Assembly (NCBI GenBank): GCA_035443885.1
Contig: DAOMNO010000008.1
Span: forward strand, 1 to 64,000
Source of the DNA: DAOMNO01 sp035443885
GTDB taxonomy: Bacteria > Planctomycetota > Phycisphaerae > Phycisphaerales > SM1A02
Reading direction: 5' to 3'
Length of the DNA stretch: 64,000 nt
Part shown: positions 16,574-24,180 of the stretch, one piece after another
How the letters are laid out: each line of letters begins with the position of its first letter
How positions within the stretch are numbered: position 1 is the stretch's first letter
Made by a program: the position numbers and the translations under genes
Notes under the pieces: model-generated
What the model saw: only the letters and a program-made list of their open reading frames with translations
Database searches by the model: none
What the model was told of the DNA's origin: nothing

Positions 16574-17890
16574 ATGGACTGGATGTCTCTGCTGCTTGGG
16601 CTGGCCGTGGGCGGCGGCGTTGGTGCGGCGTTGGTTTGGGCCACACTCCAAAGCCGTGCTGCCGGTGCGTTCGAACGCGCCAAGATGCTCGATGCACAGC
16701 TCACCCAACTGAACGCAGACCTTCAAGCCACCCGACAAACCGCGCGCGATGCGGAAGTGAACGCAGCACAGCTTGCGGAGCAACTTCGCACCAAGCAGGG
16801 GCAGTTCGACGAGCAGAAGCGACTGCTGGAAGAGGCGGAGAAGAAACTGCTTGCCGTCTTTGAAGCCACCGGCGCGCGACTGCTGCAGGCGAACGCAGAC
16901 CGCTTCATGCAGCAGGCGGAAAAATCTTTCGAGGAAAAGGCTAAGCCGATTCGCGAGCTGCTGGACGCGCAGAAGAAAGCCGTCGAAGAAATCGAGAAGA
17001 AGCGGGAAACTGCGTATGTGCGGCTTGATGAGCAGATCAAGACGATCGCCGCCTCAAACGAGAAACTGAACACTGAAACCAGCCGTCTCGTGACCGCGCT
17101 GCGCCGACCTGAACAGCGCGGCAGGTGGGGTGAGATGCAGCTTCGCAATGTCGTTGAACTCGCGGGCATGACCGCACACTGCGACTTTCATGAGCAGGCG
17201 CAGACTGATGACGCGGCTTCACGGCACAGGCCGGACATGATCGTCAACATGCCGGGCGGCGGCGTGATCGTCGTTGATTCCAAGGTCTCGCTCGTGGCGT
17301 ATCTCGATTCCATTCAGCCGGACGCCGACCGCGCCGCGGAGCTGCAGCGTCACGCGCGACAAGTCGAAACGCACGTTAAACAACTTTCCAGCAAGGCCTA
17401 TTGGGAACAGTTCGATCGCACGCCACGCCTCGTGGTCATGTTCATGCCGCTGGAATCCGCGCTGTCCGCCGCACTTGAAGTGAAGCCGGACCTGCACGCG
17501 GAAGCGATGAAGCAACACGTGCTGATCGCCACGCCCACGCTCCTCGTCGCGCTGCTGCGCGCGATCGCCTACGGCTGGCAGCAGGAAGCGATCGCCGAGA
17601 ACGCAAAGGAGATTGCGAACGTGGGTCGCGATCTGTACGACAGGCTCGCAACCTTCGCGGGGCATTTCGACTCAATGGGCAAGGGACTCGAACGCGCGAA
17701 TGCGTCTTATAACAAAGCTGTCGGCTCACTCGAACGCAACGTGCTGCCCGGCGCAAGACGGCTGCGCGACCTGCGCGCCACGAACGCGGACGAGATCGAA
17801 GGCCCGAAGCCGATCGAGATCGACGTGCGCGAAATCACCGCTGCGGAACTGCGATCGTTGCCCACGGGTTCGACCGGCGAGAGTGAGTAG
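16574..17890 (+). CDS. rmuC: DNA recombination protein RmuC
   Basis: A 438-residue protein with the RmuC layout. An N-terminal membrane helix (LLLGLAVGGGVGAALVWA) is followed by a long coiled coil (about 30-175). The conserved C-terminal nuclease-fold domain shows RGRWGEMQLRNVVELAGM, DMIVNMPGGGVIVVDSKVSL, FMPLESALSAAL and VLIATPTLLVALLRAIAYGW. The D...DSK pattern fits a restriction-endonuclease-like fold. RmuC limits inversions and recombination at repeats in E. coli. The start at 16574 places the membrane helix at the N terminus; an upstream extension to 16490 would add a non-conserved segment. Confidence 0.93.
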   Translation: MDWMSLLLGLAVGGGVGAALVWATLQSRAAGAFERAKMLDAQLTQLNADLQATRQTARDAEVNAAQLAEQLRTKQGQFDEQKRLLEEAEKKLLAVFEATGARLLQANADRFMQQAEKSFEEKAKPIRELLDAQKKAVEEIEKKRETAYVRLDEQIKTIAASNEKLNTETSRLVTALRRPEQRGRWGEMQLRNVVELAGMTAHCDFHEQAQTDDAASRHRPDMIVNMPGGGVIVVDSKVSLVAYLDSIQPDADRAAELQRHARQVETHVKQLSSKAYWEQFDRTPRLVVMFMPLESALSAALEVKPDLHAEAMKQHVLIATPTLLVALLRAIAYGWQQEAIAENAKEIANVGRDLYDRLATFAGHFDSMGKGLERANASYNKAVGSLERNVLPGARRLRDLRATNADEIEGPKPIEIDVREITAAELRSLPTGSTGESE

Positions 17891-17949
17891 CCGACCACAA
17901 CCCGCGCGAATCCGCGAAAAAATGTTGCGGATTTTCGAACACGCTTCGT

Positions 17950-17955
17950 TAGAAT
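17950..17955 (+). promoter_or_regulatory. -10-like box TAGAAT, 6 nt before a GTG start
   Basis: TAGAAT precedes the GTG at 17962 by 6 nt, again consistent with a leaderless transcript. Confidence 0.45.
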
Positions 17956-17961
17956 GGCCGC

Positions 17962-19971
17962 GTGTTACTGCGAACGGTCTTCCTCAGCGTGATCGTGAGC
18001 GGCGGGTTGCCGCTGATGGGCTTTGGCTCGGAGTTCACACCGAGATTGACCAGCGCACAAGGCGCACGTGGCGACAACGCTGAACCGCATTGGGTGTTCA
18101 AGCTCGGCTTGCGCTCGCATCTGGTTGATCAGGCGTTCCCACTCATTGATCGCGTCGTCCTCGTGCCGGATGTCGCAACCTATGTGGACGAACTCAGCCG
18201 CTGGTCGCCCGCCGGTCGCTGGCCCGTGCTGATTGAAGATGCGGAACTCGCACCGATGTTCATTCGGCGGTTCTCGCCCGCAGAGGTGATTCGCAGGGAA
18301 TCCGTCGGCGAAACGGAGCGCACGCCCGAAGCATGGCGCGAACTGGTGGAACACACGCCGATTCGCGCCTGGGGCGGGAACCCGCAACAGCATACCTTGC
18401 GCGACATCTTCGCAGCGCACAACTATGTGCCCCCCGGCGCGGTGATCGCTTCGCTGAATGACCCCGCGTGGACGGCGGCGGTTGCGCTCGCCGCCGGGCG
18501 AGGCCAGCCGCTGCTCTGGCTCGATGGCCGCTTCGGCTCGCCGAACACGATGGTCGAGCAGGCGGAAGCGCGCGTGCTGGCGGACCGCATCGAATCGCTG
18601 CTTGAAGCGCAGGGCATTCCATGGCGCACGGTCGGCGAAGGCATTGACACGCTGACAATCTGCCGCCAAATGCCCGGCCGCGTCGGTCTGCCGCGATGGG
18701 ACAACGGCGCGAAGGAACCGGCTGCGATGACGGACTACCTGGGCCGTCTTTCATCGGGCGAGCGATACGCGGTAACGGGGTGGATTTTCGGCGATGAAGT
18801 CCGCAGCGCGTACATCGCGATGTGCTCGCTCTTTCTGCCTCGCACGAATGTGTGGCTGGTGAACACCTACCCCGCGACGCGCGAATGGGAAGCGTATTCC
18901 ACAAGCAATGCAGCAGCGATCTTCGCAGAACAAGGCTTTGAAGTGCGCGAGATCGTCGGCTCCGCAGCAAGCGAATCCGGCTGGCTCAACCTCTTGTCCG
19001 GCGGCGTGGATGCAGACGTGTTCATGATGAACACGAAGGGCACCGCAGAGACGTTCGACCTTTTTGCAGGCGCCGCACACGCGACTGATGTGCCAACACT
19101 CAACGTGCCCGCCGCAGTTCACTTCATTCATAGCTGGTCGTTCCGCTCGCCCGAGAGCGTGGACACCATCGCTGGCGCATGGCTGGCTCGCGGCGCATAT
19201 GCGTATGTCGGCTCGGTGCATGAGCCATTTCTCCCGGCGTTCGTGCCACCCTTGGAACTGGCAAAGCGGTGGCTGAGTGCGGCGCCGTTTCTGGTCGGCG
19301 CAAGACAGATCGACGCGCCGCCCCCGTTCGGCGGACCGTGGCGCGTCAACACGTTCGGCGATCCCCTCATGCTCATCCCCCCGCCTGTGCGGACAAACGG
19401 CAACGGTGGCACAAACCACGCAGCGGACCCGCGCGGCAGGGCGCGCGTCGCGCAACCCGCAACCTACGGCGAAAACCTGCTCCACCGCGTGCGCGACTTG
19501 ATGCGCACCATGGCCGACGATCCTTCCGGCAAAACCCATGCGGAAGTCATCACGCTGCTCAACCTGCTGGGCCGCGATGAAATCGCCCTGCAGGTGTGGC
19601 GGCTGGCGGAGCAGAACGGCGCAGCAGCCGCTGCAGCACAGCCCGCATTAGGCCCGCTCTTCCGCGCGCAGGATGTGGACGGCTTCCTTCGCGCGTGGGA
19701 CCTGATGAATCAGCACAGCGCGAGAGAGATCACCATGTTGTGGCATCTGATGACGCCTCGGCTGCGCGGCGTGCGCGATGAAGATGTGCTGCTCATCCTG
19801 CAATCCGCGATTCGCCGCGAAATGCCCCATGTCGATGCCGCACGCCTTGCGCCGCAGTTGTCGCGCGTCGCAGGCAAGCCCCGCGCGCGGAATATGATCC
19901 TGCGCGAACTGGAACGCACACGAAATGAAGGGGTGCAAAGGCGACTGCGAGAACTCTTGGGTGAATATTGA
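17962..19971 (+). CDS. large exported protein, hypothetical (possible C25-like fold)
   Basis: A 669-residue protein with an N-terminal export signal (LLRTVFLSVIVSGGLPLMGFG). The middle contains alternating hydrophobic strands and helices. The segment AYAYVGSVHEPFLPAFVPP, followed by GPWRVNTFGDPLMLIPPP, resembles the end of secreted C25-peptidase-like proteins, where a conserved GDPL closes the domain. The catalytic Cys/His could not be located, so enzymatic activity is not claimed. A helical domain of about 160 residues follows. GTG is the start, supported by the TAGAAT box 6 nt upstream. Confidence 0.55.
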   Translation: MLLRTVFLSVIVSGGLPLMGFGSEFTPRLTSAQGARGDNAEPHWVFKLGLRSHLVDQAFPLIDRVVLVPDVATYVDELSRWSPAGRWPVLIEDAELAPMFIRRFSPAEVIRRESVGETERTPEAWRELVEHTPIRAWGGNPQQHTLRDIFAAHNYVPPGAVIASLNDPAWTAAVALAAGRGQPLLWLDGRFGSPNTMVEQAEARVLADRIESLLEAQGIPWRTVGEGIDTLTICRQMPGRVGLPRWDNGAKEPAAMTDYLGRLSSGERYAVTGWIFGDEVRSAYIAMCSLFLPRTNVWLVNTYPATREWEAYSTSNAAAIFAEQGFEVREIVGSAASESGWLNLLSGGVDADVFMMNTKGTAETFDLFAGAAHATDVPTLNVPAAVHFIHSWSFRSPESVDTIAGAWLARGAYAYVGSVHEPFLPAFVPPLELAKRWLSAAPFLVGARQIDAPPPFGGPWRVNTFGDPLMLIPPPVRTNGNGGTNHAADPRGRARVAQPATYGENLLHRVRDLMRTMADDPSGKTHAEVITLLNLLGRDEIALQVWRLAEQNGAAAAAAQPALGPLFRAQDVDGFLRAWDLMNQHSAREITMLWHLMTPRLRGVRDEDVLLILQSAIRREMPHVDAARLAPQLSRVAGKPRARNMILRELERTRNEGVQRRLRELLGEY

Positions 19972-19992
19972 TTCAGTCGATCGCGCGAATCG

Positions 19993-20862
19993 CTAACTCG
20001 CCAGCCAGGCGTCGCGCAGCGATCGCGTGATCGGGCCGACTTCACCCGTGCCGATGGTCTCACGCTCCACACCGACCACCGGCAGCACACCCCAGCTTGA
20101 GTTGGTCAGAAAGACTTCATCCGCGCTGAGCACATCTTCGATATCCAGCATGCGCTTCGTCGTTTGAATGCCTCGCTCGTCTGCCGCTTCGATCACGACG
20201 GCGCGCGTAATCCCCGGCAGCACGCAGGAAGGCAGAGCGCCGTGCTGCTCTTCGCCTCGCGCGATCGGCGTAAGCAGCTCGCCGCCCTTCACAAGAAACA
20301 CATTGCTCACGCAGCCTGAAGCAAGATGGTTGCTCACGGTGAACCAGATTGCTTCGCCCGCGCGGCGAGCCGCCGCCTGCTGCAACGCCTGAATGCGCGG
20401 CCAGTAGTTCAGCGTCTTATGCCCCGCCATCGGTGAAAACGGATTGTCCCGGCCATCGGCGATGGTAACAACGATCCCTTTTTCAAAGAACTCGGCGGGA
20501 TAGGCCGTCGGCGGCTGCGCGACGATGAGAATCGTGGGATCGACCTGCCCCCTGCCCGTTGATTGCAGCATGTTGAGGTCGCCGCCGGTGAGCGTGAGAC
20601 GAATCCTCGCTTCGGTCAGTTCGTTCTTCGCCAGGGTCTGTTCGCACGCTTCGCAGAGCGGGTCGGTGCGGAGCTGATTGGTGAGCAGGAGTTCCCTGGC
20701 GGAGTTCGCCAATCGCTGCATGTGCGCTTCGAGGTGCAGCACGCGCCCGCCGCGCGCAAGCATGGTTTCAAACAGGCCGACGGCGTGTTGAAAACCCGCA
20801 TCGAAGACGGAGCATCGCGCTTCATCGCGCTGCACGAATCGACCGTTGAGCCAGACGAGCAT
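19993..20862 (-). CDS. class IV aminotransferase (BCAT/DAAT/ADC-lyase fold)
   Basis: A 289-residue fold-type IV PLP enzyme. It begins MLVWLNGRFV with FDAGFQHAVGLFETMLA, has RIRLTLTGG, the PLP-lysine segment GHKTLNYWPRIQAL, the ligand loop SGCVSNVFLV and LPGITRAVVIEAA. The family includes branched-chain and D-amino acid aminotransferases and aminodeoxychorismate lyase, and sequence alone does not separate them here. The residue before GCVSN, usually glutamate (EGxxSN), is serine, which may affect PLP N1 interaction. A TACCAT box lies 6 nt before the ATG. Confidence 0.85.
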   Translation of the reverse strand: MLVWLNGRFVQRDEARCSVFDAGFQHAVGLFETMLARGGRVLHLEAHMQRLANSARELLLTNQLRTDPLCEACEQTLAKNELTEARIRLTLTGGDLNMLQSTGRGQVDPTILIVAQPPTAYPAEFFEKGIVVTIADGRDNPFSPMAGHKTLNYWPRIQALQQAAARRAGEAIWFTVSNHLASGCVSNVFLVKGGELLTPIARGEEQHGALPSCVLPGITRAVVIEAADERGIQTTKRMLDIEDVLSADEVFLTNSSWGVLPVVGVERETIGTGEVGPITRSLRDAWLAS

Positions 20863-20868
20863 GGCGGG

Positions 20869-20874
20869 ATGGTA
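20869..20874 (-). promoter_or_regulatory. -10-like box TACCAT, 6 nt before aminotransferase start
   Basis: On the minus strand TACCAT lies 6 nt before the ATG whose first base is 20862. The box is inside the short gap before the next gene's stop, so this gene has its own start site despite close packing. Confidence 0.4.
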
Positions 20875-20889
20875 ACGGCTGCACGCGCG

Positions 20890-21360
20890 CTACGGAACAG
20901 GACCGTCCACGCGATGGCCAAGAATGCGGATCGCATCGTGATCGCCCGGATGCTTCAGCCGCAGCACGAGGCGGCCGCCTGAGGGAAGTGTAACCCACGC
21001 CAGATGCGTCGCGCTGGCGTCGCCGAACGGCGGATCATCGTCGCCCGCCATCACGAGCACACCGAAGCCGGGCGAGCCGGGCCTGCGATCGACTAGTGAT
21101 TCTTCGATTTGTTCGATAAGCGACTGACCTGCATGCCGCTGTACCGTGAGCGGCGGTGATGCCACCGTGCGCTCGCCTGCAATCTCCTGGAGCATGAGCC
21201 GCACGGCGTGCTCGACTTCCGCCAGATGCTGCGCTTCGCGCTGCCTCGCAAAATAGAGAATGCCCGCAGCGACGGCGAGTACAACCAGCGGCATGATGAT
21301 GCGCCGCGTCCATGGGCGCGCAGGGCGGATGCTCGGCGGAATCGCTCGACCTTCGGTCAT
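20890..21360 (-). CDS. single-pass membrane protein, hypothetical
   Basis: About 156 residues with a basic N terminus (PARPWTRR), one transmembrane helix (IIMPLVVLAVAAGILYFA, about 25-42) and an extracytoplasmic domain with alternating hydrophobic strands (GFGVLVMAG, HLAWVTLPSGGRLVLRL). Not assigned to a family. The ATG at 21360 is preferred; another in-frame ATG lies at 21369. Further upstream the frame would overlap the neighbouring gene's 3' end. It follows the Ala/Arg-rich coiled-coil protein on the same strand and may be cotranscribed with it. Confidence 0.45.
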   Translation of the reverse strand: MTEGRAIPPSIRPARPWTRRIIMPLVVLAVAAGILYFARQREAQHLAEVEHAVRLMLQEIAGERTVASPPLTVQRHAGQSLIEQIEESLVDRRPGSPGFGVLVMAGDDDPPFGDASATHLAWVTLPSGGRLVLRLKHPGDHDAIRILGHRVDGPVP

Positions 21361-21422
21361 GGCTCTCATGCTAGGAGCCACTTCGCCAATGCACCACTGC
21401 ACGCCCGCGAACGGCGCGACCA

Positions 21423-22307
21423 TCAGTTCGAGCTGATCGGGTCGGCATAGAGCACATACGCGCTGGACGAGCTGAATGCACGATCCAGAGCCATGCGCAC
21501 GGTGGACGTGAACGGATATGGCACGTCCGGCCGGGCATTATCGATCTGGATGATCTCATGCCCCACCTGATTGCCTCGCGAATCAAAGAACGTAACCGCG
21601 ATGCCAATGTTGCGCACGGCATTTGACCCGTTCAGCACGCTGCCGGAGATCGTCATGGACGTGTAATCAATCGTAACCTGCTGACCCGCGTCCTGATAGA
21701 AAAAGCCGAAGATCGGATCGAACCGCAGCGGTGTGGGCGTCGCTTCGCGCGTGGAGTAGTGATATGAGGACGGCCCCATCCACACATCAAGGCCCAACGC
21801 GGTGAAGCCCGCGTTGCGGTATCGCTGCACTTCACGCGCTTCGGACCGCTCACGATCGCGCTGTGCGCGGGCGGCCTGCTGCCGCGCAGCGCGGGCGGCA
21901 GCTTCGGCTTCACGCCGCTCTCGCGCCGCTTCCATCTCGCGACGACGCTGCTCGCGCTCCACGCTTTCGCGCACCGCGCGATACTGCTCAAAGTCGCGGC
22001 CGTAGGTGTCGTGATCCGCCATGAACTGCCGCAGCTCCGCCAGCTCTCGCTGCGCCTGCGACGCTTCCAACTGCGCCTTGGCCAGTTCGGCGCGCAGATG
22101 ATGCAACTCCGCGAGCAGCGCGGCGATCTCGGCGCGCAGGCGTTCATCAGGCGTCATCGGCCGCTCAGGCGCGGGCGGCTCCTTCACCACAGGTGGCTCC
22201 GGCGCGGGGGTGGGCGGTTCCGCAGGCGGTTCATCCTGCGCGAACACGGCGATCAGCAAAGCGGAACAACACGCACGAACGATGCACGCTGCGTTGAAGG
22301 TGAACAT
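21423..22307 (-). CDS. exported Pro-rich coiled-coil protein with C-terminal beta domain
   Basis: A 294-residue protein. It has a short signal-like N terminus (AACIVRACCSALLIAVFA), a proline-rich spacer (EPPAEPPTPAPEPP, about 26-50) and a long charged coiled coil (about 52-170, rich in E, R and A). A C-terminal beta-type domain (VTIDYTSMTISGSVLNGS, then IAVTFFDSRGNQVG) resembles FxLYD-like domains, which occur in surface proteins. The start at 22307 is chosen for the signal sequence and an AGGGAG ribosome site. A cell-envelope role is likely; the specific function is unknown. Confidence 0.6.
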   Translation of the reverse strand: MFTFNAACIVRACCSALLIAVFAQDEPPAEPPTPAPEPPVVKEPPAPERPMTPDERLRAEIAALLAELHHLRAELAKAQLEASQAQRELAELRQFMADHDTYGRDFEQYRAVRESVEREQRRREMEAARERREAEAAARAARQQAARAQRDRERSEAREVQRYRNAGFTALGLDVWMGPSSYHYSTREATPTPLRFDPIFGFFYQDAGQQVTIDYTSMTISGSVLNGSNAVRNIGIAVTFFDSRGNQVGHEIIQIDNARPDVPYPFTSTVRMALDRAFSSSSAYVLYADPISSN

Positions 22308-22472
22308 ACAACACTCCCTGTGAAACCAGGCGCGGCGCACGGCACTCCGCCCCGCCTCGCCACTGAACATGATTGGCGAAACGGCCCCGCCAGTCGAGAA
22401 TTGATGCAAAATCAACCCGAATCGCGCCCTGACAGCCCGCAATTCACGCTGCGAAACTGTGGGAAAAAGCGG

Positions 22473-22859
22473 CTACTCCACCCGGCTGCGCATCTCGCGG
22501 GCGCGCTCAAGCAAAGCGTCCGGGTCGTCGTTCAGCGGCTCCATGCCGAAGTGCCACGTCGTCGAACTGTGGAAGTCGAACGGCGCGATCTCTGCGAAAA
22601 AGTCGAGCGGGATGTTGTCCCACCATGGCGGACGCACCACCGCAGAGGTCATGCGCGGCTCGTAGCCTTCGCGCTCCAGACGCACGTCGTAGTGGCCGTA
22701 ATACACAAAGTCCACATCGACCGGCGTGCGGCCGATCTCACGATCGTTCAGCCAGACGAGCGTGCCGGGCGGATCACTGGTAATAGTTACCGTGCGCCGC
22801 ACGCAGCCGGTGAGCGTGAGAAGCAGCACAATCAGCATGGCTGCGGTCGCGGTTCGCAT
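22473..22859 (-). CDS. PEGA domain lipoprotein
   Basis: A 128-residue lipoprotein. The signal peptide ends in a lipobox (LLTLTGC), so the mature protein is acylated at Cys19 and anchored in an envelope membrane. The PEGA domain follows: VTITSDPPGTLVWLNDREIGRTPV, then HYDVRLEREGYEP. PEGA domains are small beta modules of surface proteins. The C-terminal third (WHFGMEPLNDDPDALLERAREM) is a short helix. A TACAAT box lies 6 nt before the ATG. Confidence 0.82.
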   Translation of the reverse strand: MRTATAAMLIVLLLTLTGCVRRTVTITSDPPGTLVWLNDREIGRTPVDVDFVYYGHYDVRLEREGYEPRMTSAVVRPPWWDNIPLDFFAEIAPFDFHSSTTWHFGMEPLNDDPDALLERAREMRSRVE

Positions 22860-22865
22860 GGCGGG

Positions 22866-22871
22866 ATTGTA
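22866..22871 (-). promoter_or_regulatory. -10-like box TACAAT, 6 nt before PEGA lipoprotein
   Basis: Minus-strand TACAAT at 6 nt from the ATG (first base 22859) predicts a leaderless mRNA for a protein with a signal peptide. Confidence 0.45.
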
Positions 22872-22917
22872 CGGGTATCAGTTTGAAAGTGAAACAGGCG
22901 GCACACCCCGTGCCCGC

Positions 22918-23316
22918 TCAATCCTCGCCATCCCATACGTCATACACGCGCAGCCACTCCAGCCGAGGCCGCCACTTCTGCACCACGTACACATGGTTCG
23001 GGTGATCGACATACACCGCATAGTCTTCATCAGAGTTGAAGCCGACGAAGAACCCAACGTCATACTCGCGATAGACCGAAGCGCGGCCGGTTTCATGGTG
23101 GCGGCCTGCGAAGTACGACACCACGCCGGGAATTGTGCGCAGATGGGCGTCGCAATCCGCGATCAGCTCATCCGCATCCGCCGGGTTAACGAGCTTGAAG
23201 GCGACGAAGTGATTGATCGCGGCGGGACGAGCGGGCGCGCCGGTTTGCGAGGACGCCGTCGCTGCGCATCCGCTGCACGCCAGCGCGAAGAGAAACAACA
23301 ACAGACCATGACGCAT
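22918..23316 (-). CDS. Dabb (stress-responsive A/B barrel) lipoprotein
   Basis: A 132-residue lipoprotein with lipobox LACSGC. The mature part reads INHFVAFKLVNPADADELIADCDAHLRTIPGVVSYFAGRH and ends in the FFVGFNSDEDYAVYVDHPNHVYVV region. This is the classic Dabb ferredoxin-like barrel, whose members dimerise and bind small ligands. The start at 23316 follows a GGGGA ribosome site. It lies 19 nt after the DsrE-like gene on the same strand, so the two are probably cotranscribed. Confidence 0.82.
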   Translation of the reverse strand: MRHGLLLFLFALACSGCAATASSQTGAPARPAAINHFVAFKLVNPADADELIADCDAHLRTIPGVVSYFAGRHHETGRASVYREYDVGFFVGFNSDEDYAVYVDHPNHVYVVQKWRPRLEWLRVYDVWDGED

Positions 23317-23335
23317 CGGCGATTCCCCGCGAAAC

Positions 23336-23866
23336 TCAATAGGTGAACACGACGGCGTTTGCGCCCATGCGCTGCAGCACGGCTTCGTTTGTGTGCGCGA
23401 TGAACGTGCCCGCGACGAACTCGGCATCGTGAATGCCCAGCGCACGCACGGAGAAATCGCACACGATGAAATCCACGCCGGCGGCGCGAAGGTCGTGCAG
23501 CATCTGAATCAGCGGCGGCTCGTTGTTCAGGCGAAGCTCCGCAGGCAGCGACTGCATCGGCACGCGCGCGCCCGCGTTGTTGAACAGCACGATCACACGC
23601 CGACCGAGCGAGCGAGCCTCGGCAGCCATGCGCAGGCCGGTCGTTACCACGAAGAGATCGCTCGGCCCGCTGGTGATGTTGACGACCACCGCAGGCGCGG
23701 CGGCGACCTGCGCAGGGCGATCCTGCTGCACGGCGATCGCGCTGCTGACCAGCGACGCAGCAATCGGATTGCTGCCGCCGGCGGATGCCCAACCCATCGG
23801 CAGCGTGCTGCCGATGACCATCCCCGCAGCGAGAGCCACGACGGCGGCGACGTTGAGGCGATTCAT
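23336..23866 (-). CDS. exported DsrE-family protein
   Basis: A 176-residue protein with a signal or anchor segment (VAAVVALAAGMVIGSTLPMGWASA) and a DsrE-like domain. Visible parts are VVVNITSGPSDLFVVTTGLRMAAEARSLGRRVIVLFNNAGARV, MLHDLRAAGVDFIVCDFSVRALG and FIAHTNEAVLQRMGANAVVFTY. DsrE-type proteins take part in sulfur relay. Here one cysteine remains in IVCDFS, and location outside the cytoplasm is suggested. The start at 23866 has a good AGGAG site. An upstream in-frame extension to 23935 is not credible. Confidence 0.75.
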   Translation of the reverse strand: MNRLNVAAVVALAAGMVIGSTLPMGWASAGGSNPIAASLVSSAIAVQQDRPAQVAAAPAVVVNITSGPSDLFVVTTGLRMAAEARSLGRRVIVLFNNAGARVPMQSLPAELRLNNEPPLIQMLHDLRAAGVDFIVCDFSVRALGIHDAEFVAGTFIAHTNEAVLQRMGANAVVFTY

Positions 23867-24068
23867 CTGTATCTCCTTTATCCCAAGCGCCCACCAGCGA
23901 TGCGCAAACGCGAACCGCCCCTGCGGGCGCGCCATCTTTATAACCCATGAAGGCCGCGGTCTCGTCCCTCGATGTATAGAAATGTGGAAAACCGACCTGG
24001 TAACCCCAAAACGGACTCGAACAGACAGCGAATCCCCCTATCATGCCGACCTTGGACCCGCTTTCCCC

Positions 24069-24156
24069 GGTGAGGTGGCAGAGTGGTTGAATGCACCGGT
24101 CTTGAAAACCGGCGTGGCGTCTAACGTCACCGGGAGTTCGAATCTCCCCCTCACCG
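24069..24156 (+). tRNA. tRNA-Ser(TGA)
   Basis: The 88-nt cloverleaf has acceptor stem GGTGAGG/CCTCACC, D arm TGGCAGAGTGG, anticodon stem CCGGT/ACCGG around loop CTTGAAA (anticodon TGA), a long variable arm as expected for serine, and T arm GGGAGTTCGAATCTCCC. CCA is not encoded; the 3' end is followed by a T-rich run. A TATCAT box lies at 24039-24044. Confidence 0.97.
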
Positions 24157-24180
24157 CTTTTTCTTTCATCGAGTTTCCGA

